64,000 nucleotides of DNA, taken from contig JABXIQ010000002.1 of NCBI GenBank assembly GCA_013373015.1, positions 62,001 through 126,000 of the forward strand, given 5' to 3'. The translations under genes were made by a program, and so were the position numbers. Below, in pieces: positions 50,282-61,154 of the stretch (positions are counted from its first letter, which is position 1; each line of letters starts with the position of its first letter). The notes under the pieces are model-generated. The model saw nothing but the letters and a program-made list of their open reading frames with translations. It did not search any database and was not told where the DNA came from. This DNA is from Kangiellaceae bacterium. GTDB lineage: Bacteria; Pseudomonadota; Gammaproteobacteria; Enterobacterales; Kangiellaceae.

Positions 50282-52372
50282 TTACCAAATTTTCACACGA
50301 TCTTCTGGCGCTGTGTACATCTTGTCACCAGGTTTTACGTCAAACGCTTCGTGGAATTCAGGCATGTTCATGACAGTACCATTTGCACGGAATTCACTTG
50401 GCGAATGCGGATCGGTGTCGATACGCTTACGCAACTCTTCGTCACGGTATTTACGACGCCATACTTGTGCCCAGCCGTAGAATACACGCTGATCACCAGT
50501 CATACCGTCGATTACTGGAGCTTCTTCACCATTTTTAGACAGTTGGTAAGCTTTGTAAGCGATTGTCATACCGCCTAAGTCACCAATGTTTTCACCTTGA
50601 GTAAATTCGCCATTAACATGAACGTCATCCAAAACAGTAAATTCGTTGTATTGAGCAACTAGTTTATCAGTACGCTTTTCGAACTCAGTACGATCTTCAT
50701 CAGTCCACCAGTTACGCAACTTTCCATCACCGTCATATTGCGAACCAGAGTCATCGAAGCCGTGGCCCATTTCGTGACCGATAACTGCACCGATACCACC
50801 ATAGTTTACAGCATCGTCAGCTTCAAGATTGAAGAATGGAGGTTGCAAAATTGCCGCAGGGAATACGATTTCGTTCATTACAGGGTTGTAGTAAGCATTA
50901 ACCGTTTGTGGGTTCATGAACCACTCAGTACGATCAATTGGTTGACCTAGTTTTGAACGATTTTGCTTAACGGCAACCATTGTCGCGCGCTTCATGTTAC
51001 CGACTAAGTCGTCAGCTTCAACGCTTAACTCTGAGTAGTCTTTCCATTTATCTGGGTAACCGATTTTTGGATCAAATTTAGCAAGTTTGTCTAAGGCTTG
51101 TTTCTTGGTTTCTTCACCCATCCACTCTAACTCTTTAATACCTTGAGCATAAGCACGACGTAGATTTTCTACTAACACGCCCATCTTTTCTTTTGCTTCT
51201 GGCTTAAAGTGTTTAGATACATAGATTTTACCAACGACTTCACCTAACACACCATTGATAACGTTTACACCACGCTTCCAACGTGGTTCTTGCTCTTCAA
51301 CGCCACTTAATACGCCTTGGAAGAAACGGAAGTTTTCTTGATCAAGTGCGGAATGCATAAATGGTGCTGCGCCAGAGATTAGGTGCCATTGGTAGTATGT
51401 TTTCCAATCGTTTAAGTCAACGTCAGCTAACATAGCGTTCATTTTTTCGAAGTAGTCAGGTTGACCGACAATAACTTCTGCAAAACCATCCAAGTGAGCA
51501 GCTTTTTCCCAGCGCGCCAAGTCCATATTCGAAACGATTTTTTGCAATTCGTCTTTAGACATTTTGTTGTAACGAGCGACAGGGTCACGCAACTTTTCTT
51601 TTGGCCATTGGTTTTGCGCGATTTGTGTTTCAATCGCCATTACTGTTTCAGCTTTCTCTTGACCGCCTTCAACGCCCGCCAATTCAAACATTTTAGCCAC
51701 GTGTTCTACGTATTGATCACGAACTTTCTGACTTTTCTCATCGTCTTTTAAGTAAGATTCGCGACTTGGTAGGCCTAAACCACCTTGACCCATTTGCGTG
51801 ATATAGGCATCAGGGTTTTTAGCATCAACATAGACAAATACCCCAAATGGAGCGGTGCTGATCATTTGTGCATAGGCCATGTATTCAGATAAATCAGCTA
51901 AGTTTTCAATAGCGTCAATTTTAGCTAACTCAGACTCAAGAGGTTTGTTGCCAAGCTCTTCTAATAGCTCTGCATTCATGTAACTTTTATATAAGTCACC
52001 AACCTTTTGCGCATCAGAACCTTTCTCAGCATTACCTTCAGAGGCTTCTTCGATAATAGCTTTAACATCATCTTTGGCTTTTTCTGCTAATAATGTGAAA
52101 GCGCCATAGTTTGATTTGTCGGCTGGAATTTCAAAATTCTTTAACCATAAGCCATTGGTATGACGGAATAAGTCGTCTTGTGGACGTACAGACATATCAA
52201 AATGGCTTTTATCGATACCTGAAATGAGTTGTTTTTCAACAGCTTGCTCGGCTGCTTGCTGTGCAGTTTGCTCTTGTTTGGCGACTTCTTGATTAGCTGC
52301 TTGTTCTTTATTGTCTGAACTACAAGCCGCTAGAACCGCTAAACAAACAGAGCTAATGATAAATTTTTTCAT
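50282..52372 (-). CDS. M13 family (PepO/neprilysin-like) metallopeptidase lipoprotein
   Basis: Lipobox LAACSS; VIGHEMGHGFDDSGSQYDGDG zinc motif. Confidence 0.95.
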   Translation of the reverse strand: MKKFIISSVCLAVLAACSSDNKEQAANQEVAKQEQTAQQAAEQAVEKQLISGIDKSHFDMSVRPQDDLFRHTNGLWLKNFEIPADKSNYGAFTLLAEKAKDDVKAIIEEASEGNAEKGSDAQKVGDLYKSYMNAELLEELGNKPLESELAKIDAIENLADLSEYMAYAQMISTAPFGVFVYVDAKNPDAYITQMGQGGLGLPSRESYLKDDEKSQKVRDQYVEHVAKMFELAGVEGGQEKAETVMAIETQIAQNQWPKEKLRDPVARYNKMSKDELQKIVSNMDLARWEKAAHLDGFAEVIVGQPDYFEKMNAMLADVDLNDWKTYYQWHLISGAAPFMHSALDQENFRFFQGVLSGVEEQEPRWKRGVNVINGVLGEVVGKIYVSKHFKPEAKEKMGVLVENLRRAYAQGIKELEWMGEETKKQALDKLAKFDPKIGYPDKWKDYSELSVEADDLVGNMKRATMVAVKQNRSKLGQPIDRTEWFMNPQTVNAYYNPVMNEIVFPAAILQPPFFNLEADDAVNYGGIGAVIGHEMGHGFDDSGSQYDGDGKLRNWWTDEDRTEFEKRTDKLVAQYNEFTVLDDVHVNGEFTQGENIGDLGGMTIAYKAYQLSKNGEEAPVIDGMTGDQRVFYGWAQVWRRKYRDEELRKRIDTDPHSPSEFRANGTVMNMPEFHEAFDVKPGDKMYTAPEDRVKIW

Positions 52373-52556
52373 TATGACACCTTTATTGTTTAAAAATTAA
52401 ATCGTTAAGATTTATTAGAATTATTCAGCGCAACATACTACCAGAATGGTGCTTAATGGAAAGGATCTGGATCATGTGAAAAGTAACTAAGTATTACAAA
52501 AGCTAGGTATTTATTAGCCACACAAGACAATAGAAGCAGAAAGTGGATGTATTGTT

Positions 52557-53009
52557 TTACAACTCAGGCTGTAACTCTTTGATTTTATTGAGCAATTCAT
52601 CGCCAAGTTGTGATTTTTGACCCGTGAAGTAATTAATCACCACAATTCGGCTATGGCCTAAAGTAGCAATGGTTTGTTGTTGTTCGCTATAAGCTTGATA
52701 TTCCATGACTAGGCCAAATTCCTGTAGTTCCTTGATTTTACAACCGATATGCAGCGTATCGGGAAAGGTTACTGGGCGGCGATAACGGCAATAGGAGTCG
52801 GCTAAAATTGGGCCGATAGGGTTTGGGTTGTTTTTGGGATCGGAAACATCTGTGTTCATACCAATCGCTTGCATATAGGCGATACGTGCGGACTCGAAGT
52901 AACGCAGATAGACTACATTATTGACGTGTTGAAAGGCATCCATTTCTCCCCATGCCACTGTAATGGGTAAAACAACGGGAAATTGTTGGTTAAATTTTTG
53001 AAAGTCCAT
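52557..53009 (-). CDS. Acyl-CoA thioesterase, 4HBT/YbgC-like
   Basis: VAWGEMDAFQHVNNVVYLRYFESARIAYM. Confidence 0.9.
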   Translation of the reverse strand: MDFQKFNQQFPVVLPITVAWGEMDAFQHVNNVVYLRYFESARIAYMQAIGMNTDVSDPKNNPNPIGPILADSYCRYRRPVTFPDTLHIGCKIKELQEFGLVMEYQAYSEQQQTIATLGHSRIVVINYFTGQKSQLGDELLNKIKELQPEL

Positions 53010-53043
53010 TCATAAACCTATTGTTGATACTGTGAAAAAATAA

Positions 53044-53961
53044 TTAACCGATTTTTATTATATTAATGGATTCGACTAAATCTTCTAACTGTTCGCCTGT
53101 TGCCTGAGGAGCCGAGAACTTTTCTTCATCAAAAAGTGTATCACCTTCGGTAAGGTGTTGCATGTTGTCTTGAGAAAGTCCAACAAAATCAAATAGATTG
53201 GTATCAGTTAAGTGCGAAGGGGCGACATTGCTCATGGCTTTGAAAATGGTTTCAACTCGTCCTGGATATTTACGATCCCATTCTTGCAGCATCATCTTAA
53301 TGTTTTGTCGCTGCAGATTTTCCTGAGAGCCGCATAAGTTACACGGAATGATAGGAAACTCTTTGGCTTTTGCGTATTTGGCAATATCTTTTTCTTTGCA
53401 ATAGGCTAATGGGCGGATCACAATGTGTTTACCATCATCACTTTTAAGCTTTGGTGGCATCGATTTCATTTTGCCACCAAAAAACATATTCAAGAATAAG
53501 GTTTCGATCATATCGTCGCGATGATGACCTAAAGCAATTTTAGTAATGCCGTTGCGCTGAGCCCAGCCGTAAATAATACCGCGGCGTAAGCGTGAGCATA
53601 GGCTGCAAGTGGTTTTACCTTCAGGAATTTTATCTTTAACGATGCTATAGGTATCTTCTTCGATGATCTCAAAAGGAATATTAATAGATTTCAAATAGTT
53701 AGGGAGAACCTGCTCAGGAAAACCTGGTTGCTTTTGATCAAGGTTGACCGCTACTAAATCAAAGTGAATTGGCGCACTTTTTTGCAAGCCCATTAATATT
53801 TCTAGCAAGGTATAAGAATCTTTGCCGCCTGATAGACAAACCATAATTTTGTCGCCATCTTCAATCATATTGAAGTTAGCAATAGCCTCGCCAACCTGAC
53901 GACGCAGTCGTTTTTGTAGCTTATTGAAGTCTGTTTTGGTTTTTTTTGTCTGGGCTTGCAT
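53044..53961 (-). CDS. ttcA: tRNA 2-thiocytidine biosynthesis protein TtcA
   Basis: [18 protein letters not shown]-loop, [20 protein letters not shown]. Confidence 0.97.
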   Translation of the reverse strand: MQAQTKKTKTDFNKLQKRLRRQVGEAIANFNMIEDGDKIMVCLSGGKDSYTLLEILMGLQKSAPIHFDLVAVNLDQKQPGFPEQVLPNYLKSINIPFEIIEEDTYSIVKDKIPEGKTTCSLCSRLRRGIIYGWAQRNGITKIALGHHRDDMIETLFLNMFFGGKMKSMPPKLKSDDGKHIVIRPLAYCKEKDIAKYAKAKEFPIIPCNLCGSQENLQRQNIKMMLQEWDRKYPGRVETIFKAMSNVAPSHLTDTNLFDFVGLSQDNMQHLTEGDTLFDEEKFSAPQATGEQLEDLVESINIIKIG

Positions 53962-54289
53962 CGAAATTAAAGTGTTATCGCGATAGGAGCGCGATTATAC
54001 ATCAGTTTACCAATGAACTGCTATATAGCAGTAAGTTTATACAATATAAAGCGACAGCAAAAAATAGGAATAGTCATTAACGACTTGAGTTTGTAACGAT
54101 TTGTATCGATATATGGTTAAATCGTTGTAAAATAACAGGAACCACTTCTCATTTTTGCATTAAAACGGTATATTGCGCCCGCTGTCTAAATTTTAGACAA
54201 ACATAAGTGCTCATTCGAGCGGACAGGACTCTTCAACTTATTTTTACACTGGATGTAGCTGACACGATAAATATTAAAAGAGGATATCT

Positions 54290-57200
54290 GTGTTAACTAC
54301 TAGACTGCAGAAGTGTTTCTTCGCGCTATTTTTATTACTTATTTCAAATGCTTTATTCGCTGTTTCGGTTACAGTATCGGTTGATTGGCCAAGATACTCT
54401 ACTGAAAATAAAGTAGAAATATACGATCAAAACAATGTTTTGGTTGCTACCATTTGTGATGACACCCTTGGTTCTGTAGAAGGACTGGGCCGTTGCTATT
54501 CTGGTAGTGTTAATACAGCCTACAGTAATACTTTCAATTTTAACTTTCCCGAAGGCAATGATTATCGTTTTGTCATTTATGATTGGAATGATGATGGCTG
54601 GGATGGCGGTGACAACATAACTTTTACGGTTGATGGATACCAGGTCTATAACGGTAATGGTAATGGAGCTGACTTCTCTGGCGTAACTTATTACTTTGAT
54701 TCGGCTGATACCCCTATCTCAGCCCCTACAGGCTCAAACTTAACTACGGTGATTGACTTTGCTGGGACTATTGATCATGTGGTTACTGGCGGTACTTTCA
54801 GAGCAAATGATAATACTACCAATGCTTGTTCAGTAAATTCGAGTTCTTCTGCTGCATTAAGCGGTATTCCAGTTGGCGCAACTATCGAAGGAGCTTATTT
54901 ATATTGGGCGGGTTCAGGGCGGTATAACGATAACTCTGTAACCTTAGATGGAAGCCCTGTAACTGCCGATAATAGTTTTCAAGATTCTTCTGGAGAGCGT
55001 TACTTTTTCGGTGGTATTACTGATGTAACGGCAATTGTGACTGCTAAGGGAAATGGCACCTATACTTTGTCAGGATTAAATGTGGCGAGCAACGATCACG
55101 GAGTGCCAGCTGATGGAGTTGAGGATTATTGCGATACGCAAACCGTATTAGGGGCTTGGAGCCTAATCGTTGTTTATGAAGATACCAGCTTAGAAGCAAC
55201 CAATATTCGTATATTTAATGGATTTGCAGGCGATAATGATGCTTCAAACTCCTATACTCTAACGGGCTTTAGAGCTAACGCCTCTTCGGGTGCAAAAGCT
55301 ACGTTTCTGGCTTGGGAAGGTGATGAGACAATTTCAGGTGTTAGTGCCAGCGGCTTTACCGAATCATTGTATTTTAACGGTTCACAACTGTCAGATGCAC
55401 TAAACCCTGCAACTAATATTTATAACTCAACGATTAATAGCTTGAGTTCAAGCACCACCTATGGCCTAGATTTAGACACTTTCGATGCTTCCAGTTTTGT
55501 GAACCAGGGGGATACCTCGGCAACGGTACAAGTCGATGCGGGGCAAGATTATATTATTCTTTCAGCCGTTGTTATTCAGGTTGGAACTAACTTGTTAGAA
55601 GGGCGAGTCTTTGAGGATGTTAATTACGGTGGTGGTGTTGGGCGTAATTATGTTAACGCTTCGGGCGCGCCAATATCAGGTGCAACAGTAGAAATTTACA
55701 ATAACGCTGGTACTTTAGTTGACACTACAATTACCAATAGCAATGGACGTTATCAGTTTCCGGGGATTAATAACGGTAACTATCAAATCAGGGTTGCCAA
55801 TACTAGCGTTCGCTCTAGTCGAACAGGAGGGGCAGCTTGCAGTAGTTGTGTACCTATCCAAACATTTAGAGTGGAACAGGCAGGAACATCCTTAGTTGAT
55901 ATTACCAATGAAATTGGTGGTGCTGTTCCTAGTGACGTCGATGCTGCGGTTAATGGCGGGGCCGATACCTTATCAAGTTTGAGTTTAGCTACAGGTGTCA
56001 GCATTCAATCGATTAGCCCTGTCAGTGTTACCAATAACGCTAAGTCGGGAATTGATTTTGGTTTTAACTTTGACACTATCGTTAACACTAACTCCTCTGG
56101 TCAAGGATCGTTAGCGCAATTTATTGTTAATAGTAATGCGCTGGGTAATACAGGGTTAGATCAAGACGCTAACAGTATTTTTGATCCAGCCGCGGGTGAT
56201 GAAACGTCGATCTTTATGATTCCAAGCGCGGCCTTAACTTCTGGTGTTGCCAATATTTCTTTATCAGCTCAGATGGATGCCATTACAGATACGGATACCC
56301 ATGTTGATGGCCGTACTCAAACGGCCAATATTGGTGATACCAATACAGGTACGGTTGCTGGTAGTGTGCAAGCAGGTATTACTGCTACAACCATTAATCC
56401 TTTTGAACAGCCAGAGATACAAATTGATGGTAATGCCACTGGTGAGATTTTTAGGGCTCAAGCCAATGGCACCACTATTCGTAATTTGGCTTTGTTCGAT
56501 GCTTCGATAGGTGTTTTATCATCTTCAGGCTCTTCTGCTAATCCAGTGGTGGTCAATGATAATCTTATTGGCGTGGATGCAGATGGCGTGTTACAAGATC
56601 GATTGGCTCGTGGCGTTAGAACGACTTCCGGTTATTTTGATGCACTCAATAATTATTTTGCTTATGCCAATATCACTGCGGCAACAGTATCAGGTGGTTC
56701 AGAAACCTTAATTCAAGGCAATCATTTTGACTTTAACGGTAATAATAGTTGTGCCGACTCCATTACTTTAGCTAGTGGCAGTGGGATTACTGTTCAGCAG
56801 AATTATATTGATAGAACAGCTGCTATTGGTGTCGAGGGTTGGGGGTTTGCTGGCGGTGCTTTAATTACCGATAATACTATTACCCGCTCGGGTCAAAATG
56901 GTGGAGATTGCTCTGGCGCTGTTGAGGAAGCAGGAATACGCTTATATGGCAATGGTTCAACGATTAGCTCGAATATAGTTCATACCAATGCGGGTGATGG
57001 TATCGTTATTGCGGGCGGCAGCACATCGGGTAATTTAATCAGTCAAAATTCAACCTATGCTAATGGTGGTTTAGGGATTGATTTAGATGCTGGAACCAGT
57101 GGTAACCTAGTTGGTGATGGTATCACGATTAATGATTTGAATGATCCTGATAGTGGCGCTAATGGTTTGTTGAACTTCCCTGTATTTGAAGAAGCGATTA

Positions 57201-58363
57201 TTGATGGTTCTGACTTGGTGCTAACTGGCTGGGCGCGTCCTGGATCAACATTAGAGCTGTTTATTTCTGATATTGGTGAAGGTAGCGCTTCTGTGGGTGA
57301 CAATAGCTTTGGCTTAACTCAAGATTATGGTGAAGGCCAAACCTATTTAACGACCTTCGTTGAAGGTTCTGGTCAAGATACGGACTCTTCAACTTTGGCC
57401 TATTCTGATGTGGATGGCAATATTGATAATACCAATCGTTTTCAATTTAGAATTGCTGCCCCTGCTGGCGTTATTGTTGGAACCAATTTAACTGCAACTG
57501 CCACTGTTTCAAATAGCACTTCCGAGTTCGGTATTTTTAAGATTAGCCGTGGAGTTGATTTTGGTGATGCTCCAGATGCTAGTTACGCAACCTTATTCGC
57601 TAGCGATGGTGCAAGACACGGCATTAGCTCAGGAATATATTTAGGTGCGGTTGCACCTGATGCTGAAACTGATGGTCAGCCTAATGCTACCGCTAGTGGT
57701 GATGATGGAGATGCTAACGGTGATGATGAAGATGGTGTGACCTTACCTTCAACTTTAGTGATCGGTGATACTAACAGTATTACTGTGGTGGCTTCTGTGT
57801 CAGGCTTTTTGAATGCGTGGGTTGATTTCAACGCGGACGGAGACTTTTTAGATGCTGGTGAGCAGGTGTTTAGTGATCAAGCGTTGACCGCTGGTGCAAA
57901 TAACTTAAATGTAGTTTTGGCTCAAGGTTTAACGGCAGGTAATAGTTTTGCTCGTTTCCGCTTTACAAAACAAAGTGGAGTGGCTACTACTCCAAGCGGC
58001 TTTGCTGTTAATGGTGAGGTTGAAGACTATTTGGTAGTGTTCGGCGGTTTGGCCGATATTGAAGTCAGTAAAGATGATGGTCTTACTAACTACCAACCAG
58101 GCGCTACAGGATCCTATACCATTACAGTTACCAATAATGGCCCAACAGATGTATCTGGCGTTCAAATTGCAGATACACTGCCTAACGGAGTGACTTTATC
58201 TGGAAGTTGGTCATGTAGCGCGAGTGCAGGTTCGACTTGTAGTGCGGCAGCGGGTGGTTCTGCTGGAGATAGTGTAATTAATTTAACTGCGGATATTATT
58301 GATGATGGGGTTATTACCATCACGGTTCCTGTTCAATATGCCGTGAGCCCAGGCGCATACTAG
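54290..58363 (+). CDS. Large exported multidomain surface protein (SdrD-B-like, parallel beta-helix-like, GEVEDY and DUF11 modules)
   Basis: GTG start with AGAGGA SD, signal peptide; LEGRVFEDVNYGGG...GATVEIYNNAGTLVDTTITNSNGRYQFPGI; NGEVEDYLVVF; DIEVSKDDGLTNYQPGATGSYTITVTNNGPTDVSGVQIADTLP. Confidence 0.8.
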   Translation: MLTTRLQKCFFALFLLLISNALFAVSVTVSVDWPRYSTENKVEIYDQNNVLVATICDDTLGSVEGLGRCYSGSVNTAYSNTFNFNFPEGNDYRFVIYDWNDDGWDGGDNITFTVDGYQVYNGNGNGADFSGVTYYFDSADTPISAPTGSNLTTVIDFAGTIDHVVTGGTFRANDNTTNACSVNSSSSAALSGIPVGATIEGAYLYWAGSGRYNDNSVTLDGSPVTADNSFQDSSGERYFFGGITDVTAIVTAKGNGTYTLSGLNVASNDHGVPADGVEDYCDTQTVLGAWSLIVVYEDTSLEATNIRIFNGFAGDNDASNSYTLTGFRANASSGAKATFLAWEGDETISGVSASGFTESLYFNGSQLSDALNPATNIYNSTINSLSSSTTYGLDLDTFDASSFVNQGDTSATVQVDAGQDYIILSAVVIQVGTNLLEGRVFEDVNYGGGVGRNYVNASGAPISGATVEIYNNAGTLVDTTITNSNGRYQFPGINNGNYQIRVANTSVRSSRTGGAACSSCVPIQTFRVEQAGTSLVDITNEIGGAVPSDVDAAVNGGADTLSSLSLATGVSIQSISPVSVTNNAKSGIDFGFNFDTIVNTNSSGQGSLAQFIVNSNALGNTGLDQDANSIFDPAAGDETSIFMIPSAALTSGVANISLSAQMDAITDTDTHVDGRTQTANIGDTNTGTVAGSVQAGITATTINPFEQPEIQIDGNATGEIFRAQANGTTIRNLALFDASIGVLSSSGSSANPVVVNDNLIGVDADGVLQDRLARGVRTTSGYFDALNNYFAYANITAATVSGGSETLIQGNHFDFNGNNSCADSITLASGSGITVQQNYIDRTAAIGVEGWGFAGGALITDNTITRSGQNGGDCSGAVEEAGIRLYGNGSTISSNIVHTNAGDGIVIAGGSTSGNLISQNSTYANGGLGIDLDAGTSGNLVGDGITINDLNDPDSGANGLLNFPVFEEAIIDGSDLVLTGWARPGSTLELFISDIGEGSASVGDNSFGLTQDYGEGQTYLTTFVEGSGQDTDSSTLAYSDVDGNIDNTNRFQFRIAAPAGVIVGTNLTATATVSNSTSEFGIFKISRGVDFGDAPDASYATLFASDGARHGISSGIYLGAVAPDAETDGQPNATASGDDGDANGDDEDGVTLPSTLVIGDTNSITVVASVSGFLNAWVDFNADGDFLDAGEQVFSDQALTAGANNLNVVLAQGLTAGNSFARFRFTKQSGVATTPSGFAVNGEVEDYLVVFGGLADIEVSKDDGLTNYQPGATGSYTITVTNNGPTDVSGVQIADTLPNGVTLSGSWSCSASAGSTCSAAAGGSAGDSVINLTADIIDDGVITITVPVQYAVSPGAY

Positions 58364-58370
58364 AGGTATT

Positions 58371-58715
58371 ATGATGACTAAAATAAGTATTTTAGGATTA
58401 TTGATGCTGGCAAGTTTTTCTTTGTCAGCCGAGCAATTACTAAAAGTGGATAGCGATGAAGCCAAAAATCCCAGTTTTTACAATAAGTTGCTTGTTGAGT
58501 GGAAATCTACATACGCCAATCAATTTAAGGTAATTAAGTCAAAACAGAGCAAAATTTTGATTCAAGTCAGTCCGCGTATGACTCAAGAGCAGCAACAACT
58601 GTTTATAGACAGTGAAGCTAAAAAGGTGTCTTATATGGAGTTTATCGAACGTGAAGACGTGAAACAAAGTAGGCATAATGGTAGCAAAAGACGCTCTAAC
58701 AACCAGCAACAGTAA
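58371..58715 (+). CDS. Small exported hypothetical protein
   Basis: 114 aa with signal peptide MMTKISILGLLMLASFSLSAEQ, directly downstream of the large surface protein. Confidence 0.6.
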   Translation: MMTKISILGLLMLASFSLSAEQLLKVDSDEAKNPSFYNKLLVEWKSTYANQFKVIKSKQSKILIQVSPRMTQEQQQLFIDSEAKKVSYMEFIEREDVKQSRHNGSKRRSNNQQQ

Positions 58716-59328
58716 TTGTAAGCATCAGATTTCCAAAGCCTTAGAGCTTTTTGCTCAGCCATCCCATGAGCTGTCTCAAATCGTTCGGTATTACCCCCGA
58801 TGTGTGATTAACCCTAATTTGAGACAGCCTTTCGAATACCTCGTACGCTCTATCATTTCTCAACAATTATCCTCAAAAGCTGCCTCAACTATAGTGGGGC
58901 GAGTCGAAGTAAAATTAGGTCGTAAAAAGTTTAGCCCAAAAAATATTCTCGCGCTTAGCTTTGATGAGTTGCGTGCCTGCGGTTTATCAACGGCTAAAGT
59001 TAATTATGCTCATGGTATCGCTCAGGCAACACTTGATAAAACCATTATCTTTGAGGATTTGTATCAGACCAATACCGAACAGGCGATTGAGCAGTTAGTT
59101 GCGTTAAAAGGTGTTGGTGAGTGGACTGCGCAGATGTTTTGTATCTTTGCGTTAGGTCATTTAGATGTTATGGCTACTGCTGATGTAGGCTTACAGCGAG
59201 GTTTGCAGATTTTGCATCAGCTAGATGAAAAGCCTAACAAGCAGCAGATGCTAGAGTTGACTGATAGTTGGCGACCTTATCGCAGTGTGGGCAGTTGGTA
59301 TTTATGGCGGCTTGCTGACGATAACTAA
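58678..59328 (+). CDS. DNA-3-methyladenine glycosylase II (AlkA-like HhH-GPD)
   Basis: EYLVRSIISQQLSSKAASTI, LVALKGVGEWTAQMFCIFALGHLDVMATADVGLQRG. Confidence 0.92.
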   Translation: MVAKDALTTSNSNCKHQISKALELFAQPSHELSQIVRYYPRCVINPNLRQPFEYLVRSIISQQLSSKAASTIVGRVEVKLGRKKFSPKNILALSFDELRACGLSTAKVNYAHGIAQATLDKTIIFEDLYQTNTEQAIEQLVALKGVGEWTAQMFCIFALGHLDVMATADVGLQRGLQILHQLDEKPNKQQMLELTDSWRPYRSVGSWYLWRLADDN

Positions 59329-59377
59329 TTACGGTAATTTAACGCTATTAAACAAACTTACCTAATAAATTATATCT

Positions 59378-60607
59378 ATGCTTAATATTTTATGGCTGTT
59401 GTTCTTTGTGATCGCTTTTGTGCTGACATGCTATCAATGGCTGATTGGTGGCAATCATCAAGCCTTTCCTGAACTCGTCAAATCAATCTTTGATATGGCT
59501 AAATTAAGCGTAGAAATTTCCATTGGATTGATTGGTGTTTTAGCTTTTTGGTTGGGTTTACTCAAAATTGCTGAAAAAAGTGGTTTGGTCAATGTGTTGG
59601 CAAAAGCATTAGCGCCACTGTTTTCAAAATTGATGCCTGAGGTGCCGCAGGGACATCCTGCACTTGGCAGTATTTCCATGAATATGGCGGCGAATATGCT
59701 CGGTTTAGACAATGCGGCTACGCCAATGGGTATTCGCGCCATGGAGCAATTGCAAGAGCTCAACCCTATCAAGGATACTGCATCTAATGCGCAAATCTTG
59801 TTTTTGGTATTGAACACCTCTGCAGTCACCATTATTCCGATCACCATTTTGCTTTACCGCACGCAAATGGGCGCCGCCGATCCAGCCGCAGTGTTCTTAC
59901 CGTTACTTTTGGCCACCAGCGCATCAACTTTTTTTGGTTTGTTAGCGGTTTCAATCATTCAAAAGATTAATTTGTTCAATCGCGTGATCGCTGCCTACGC
60001 ACTAGGTTTTGCTGGCATCATTGGAACTTTGGTTTGGGCATTAATGCGCCTACCGAGCGAGCAAATGACCCAAGTAAGTTCCGCCGTGGGTAACTTTTTA
60101 TTGGTTTTGGCAATAGTGGTTATTCTGCTTTATGGTTGGCGAAAAGGTGTGGCTGTCTATGAAGACTTTGTAGAAGGAGCCAAAGAAGGCTTTAAAGTTG
60201 CGATAACCATTATTCCTTACTTAGTTGCCATGTTAACCGCGATTGGCGCTCTACGCGTTTCTGGTGCGCTTGAATTCCTTTCAAAATTCCTCAGCAAAAT
60301 AGTTTCTGCTTTTGGTGGGGATGTGGCATTTGTTGATGCGCTGCCAACTGCGTTAATGCGCCCGTTCAGCGGAAGCGGTTCTCGCGCTATGATGCTTGAA
60401 ACGATGGAAACTCACGGCGTTGATTCTTTTGCTGGAACTTTAGCTTCAATTATCCAAGGCAGCACCGAGACCACCTTTTATGTTTTGACTGTATATTTTG
60501 GTGCGGTTGGAATCAATAAAGTTCGTCATGCCTTGGCTTGTGGCTTGATAGCTGATGTCGCAGGTATTGTTGCCGCTATCATTTTGAGTTATTGGTTTTT
60601 TGTATAG
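59378..60607 (+). CDS. Nucleoside recognition/SpmA-SpmB-type membrane protein
   Basis: Two Gate-domain halves: GHPALGSISMNMAANMLGLDNAATPMG and LPTALMRPFSGSGSRAMMLE. Confidence 0.9.
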   Translation: MLNILWLLFFVIAFVLTCYQWLIGGNHQAFPELVKSIFDMAKLSVEISIGLIGVLAFWLGLLKIAEKSGLVNVLAKALAPLFSKLMPEVPQGHPALGSISMNMAANMLGLDNAATPMGIRAMEQLQELNPIKDTASNAQILFLVLNTSAVTIIPITILLYRTQMGAADPAAVFLPLLLATSASTFFGLLAVSIIQKINLFNRVIAAYALGFAGIIGTLVWALMRLPSEQMTQVSSAVGNFLLVLAIVVILLYGWRKGVAVYEDFVEGAKEGFKVAITIIPYLVAMLTAIGALRVSGALEFLSKFLSKIVSAFGGDVAFVDALPTALMRPFSGSGSRAMMLETMETHGVDSFAGTLASIIQGSTETTFYVLTVYFGAVGINKVRHALACGLIADVAGIVAAIILSYWFFV

Positions 60608-60959
60608 CCCCATTAATTATTAATAATAACTATCAATAATGTTAAGAGTGTAAAAAAAGCCGACACTAACAAGCTGCTTCCCATAGTTTCGTGCTTTCAT
60701 ATTGTCAAGAAATTTACATGTTTTTTGCAGCCAAATATTACAGTTGTAAGGTGAGAAATCCACAAGCAGCTAAGAAGTCCCATTTTATGCGGCTTTGCGC
60801 GAGTTCAAAAAGTAATCAACAGTATAAAACACTATTGGTATAGCGCTAAGTATATGATTTTAAACGAAAAATAACTTTTCTGTATAAAAAATAAACAATT
60901 CGAAACTAAGGCCTATGTTTTCGGGGCTTAGCTCAGTTTCGGTCAACTTTTCCCCAAAG

Positions 60960-60968
60960 TTATCCACA
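60960..60968 (+). promoter_or_regulatory. Consensus DnaA-box sequence
   Basis: TTATCCACA exact match in a 547-bp non-coding convergent gap. Confidence 0.4.
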
Positions 60969-61154
60969 GAAACTGTGAAAAAATGTGACATAAATGTTTC
61001 ACCAGCTTTGCACCAAAATGACACTAGATAGTGATATAGGCTTGGTGTGTTGTTTACATGACACTTTAGGGAGTCAGATCTTCTAGGTTTATCTAATTGT
61101 TTTCTGAGTATTTGTCGTCAGTCGTACAAAAACACCAATAAGATTGTAAAGAAT

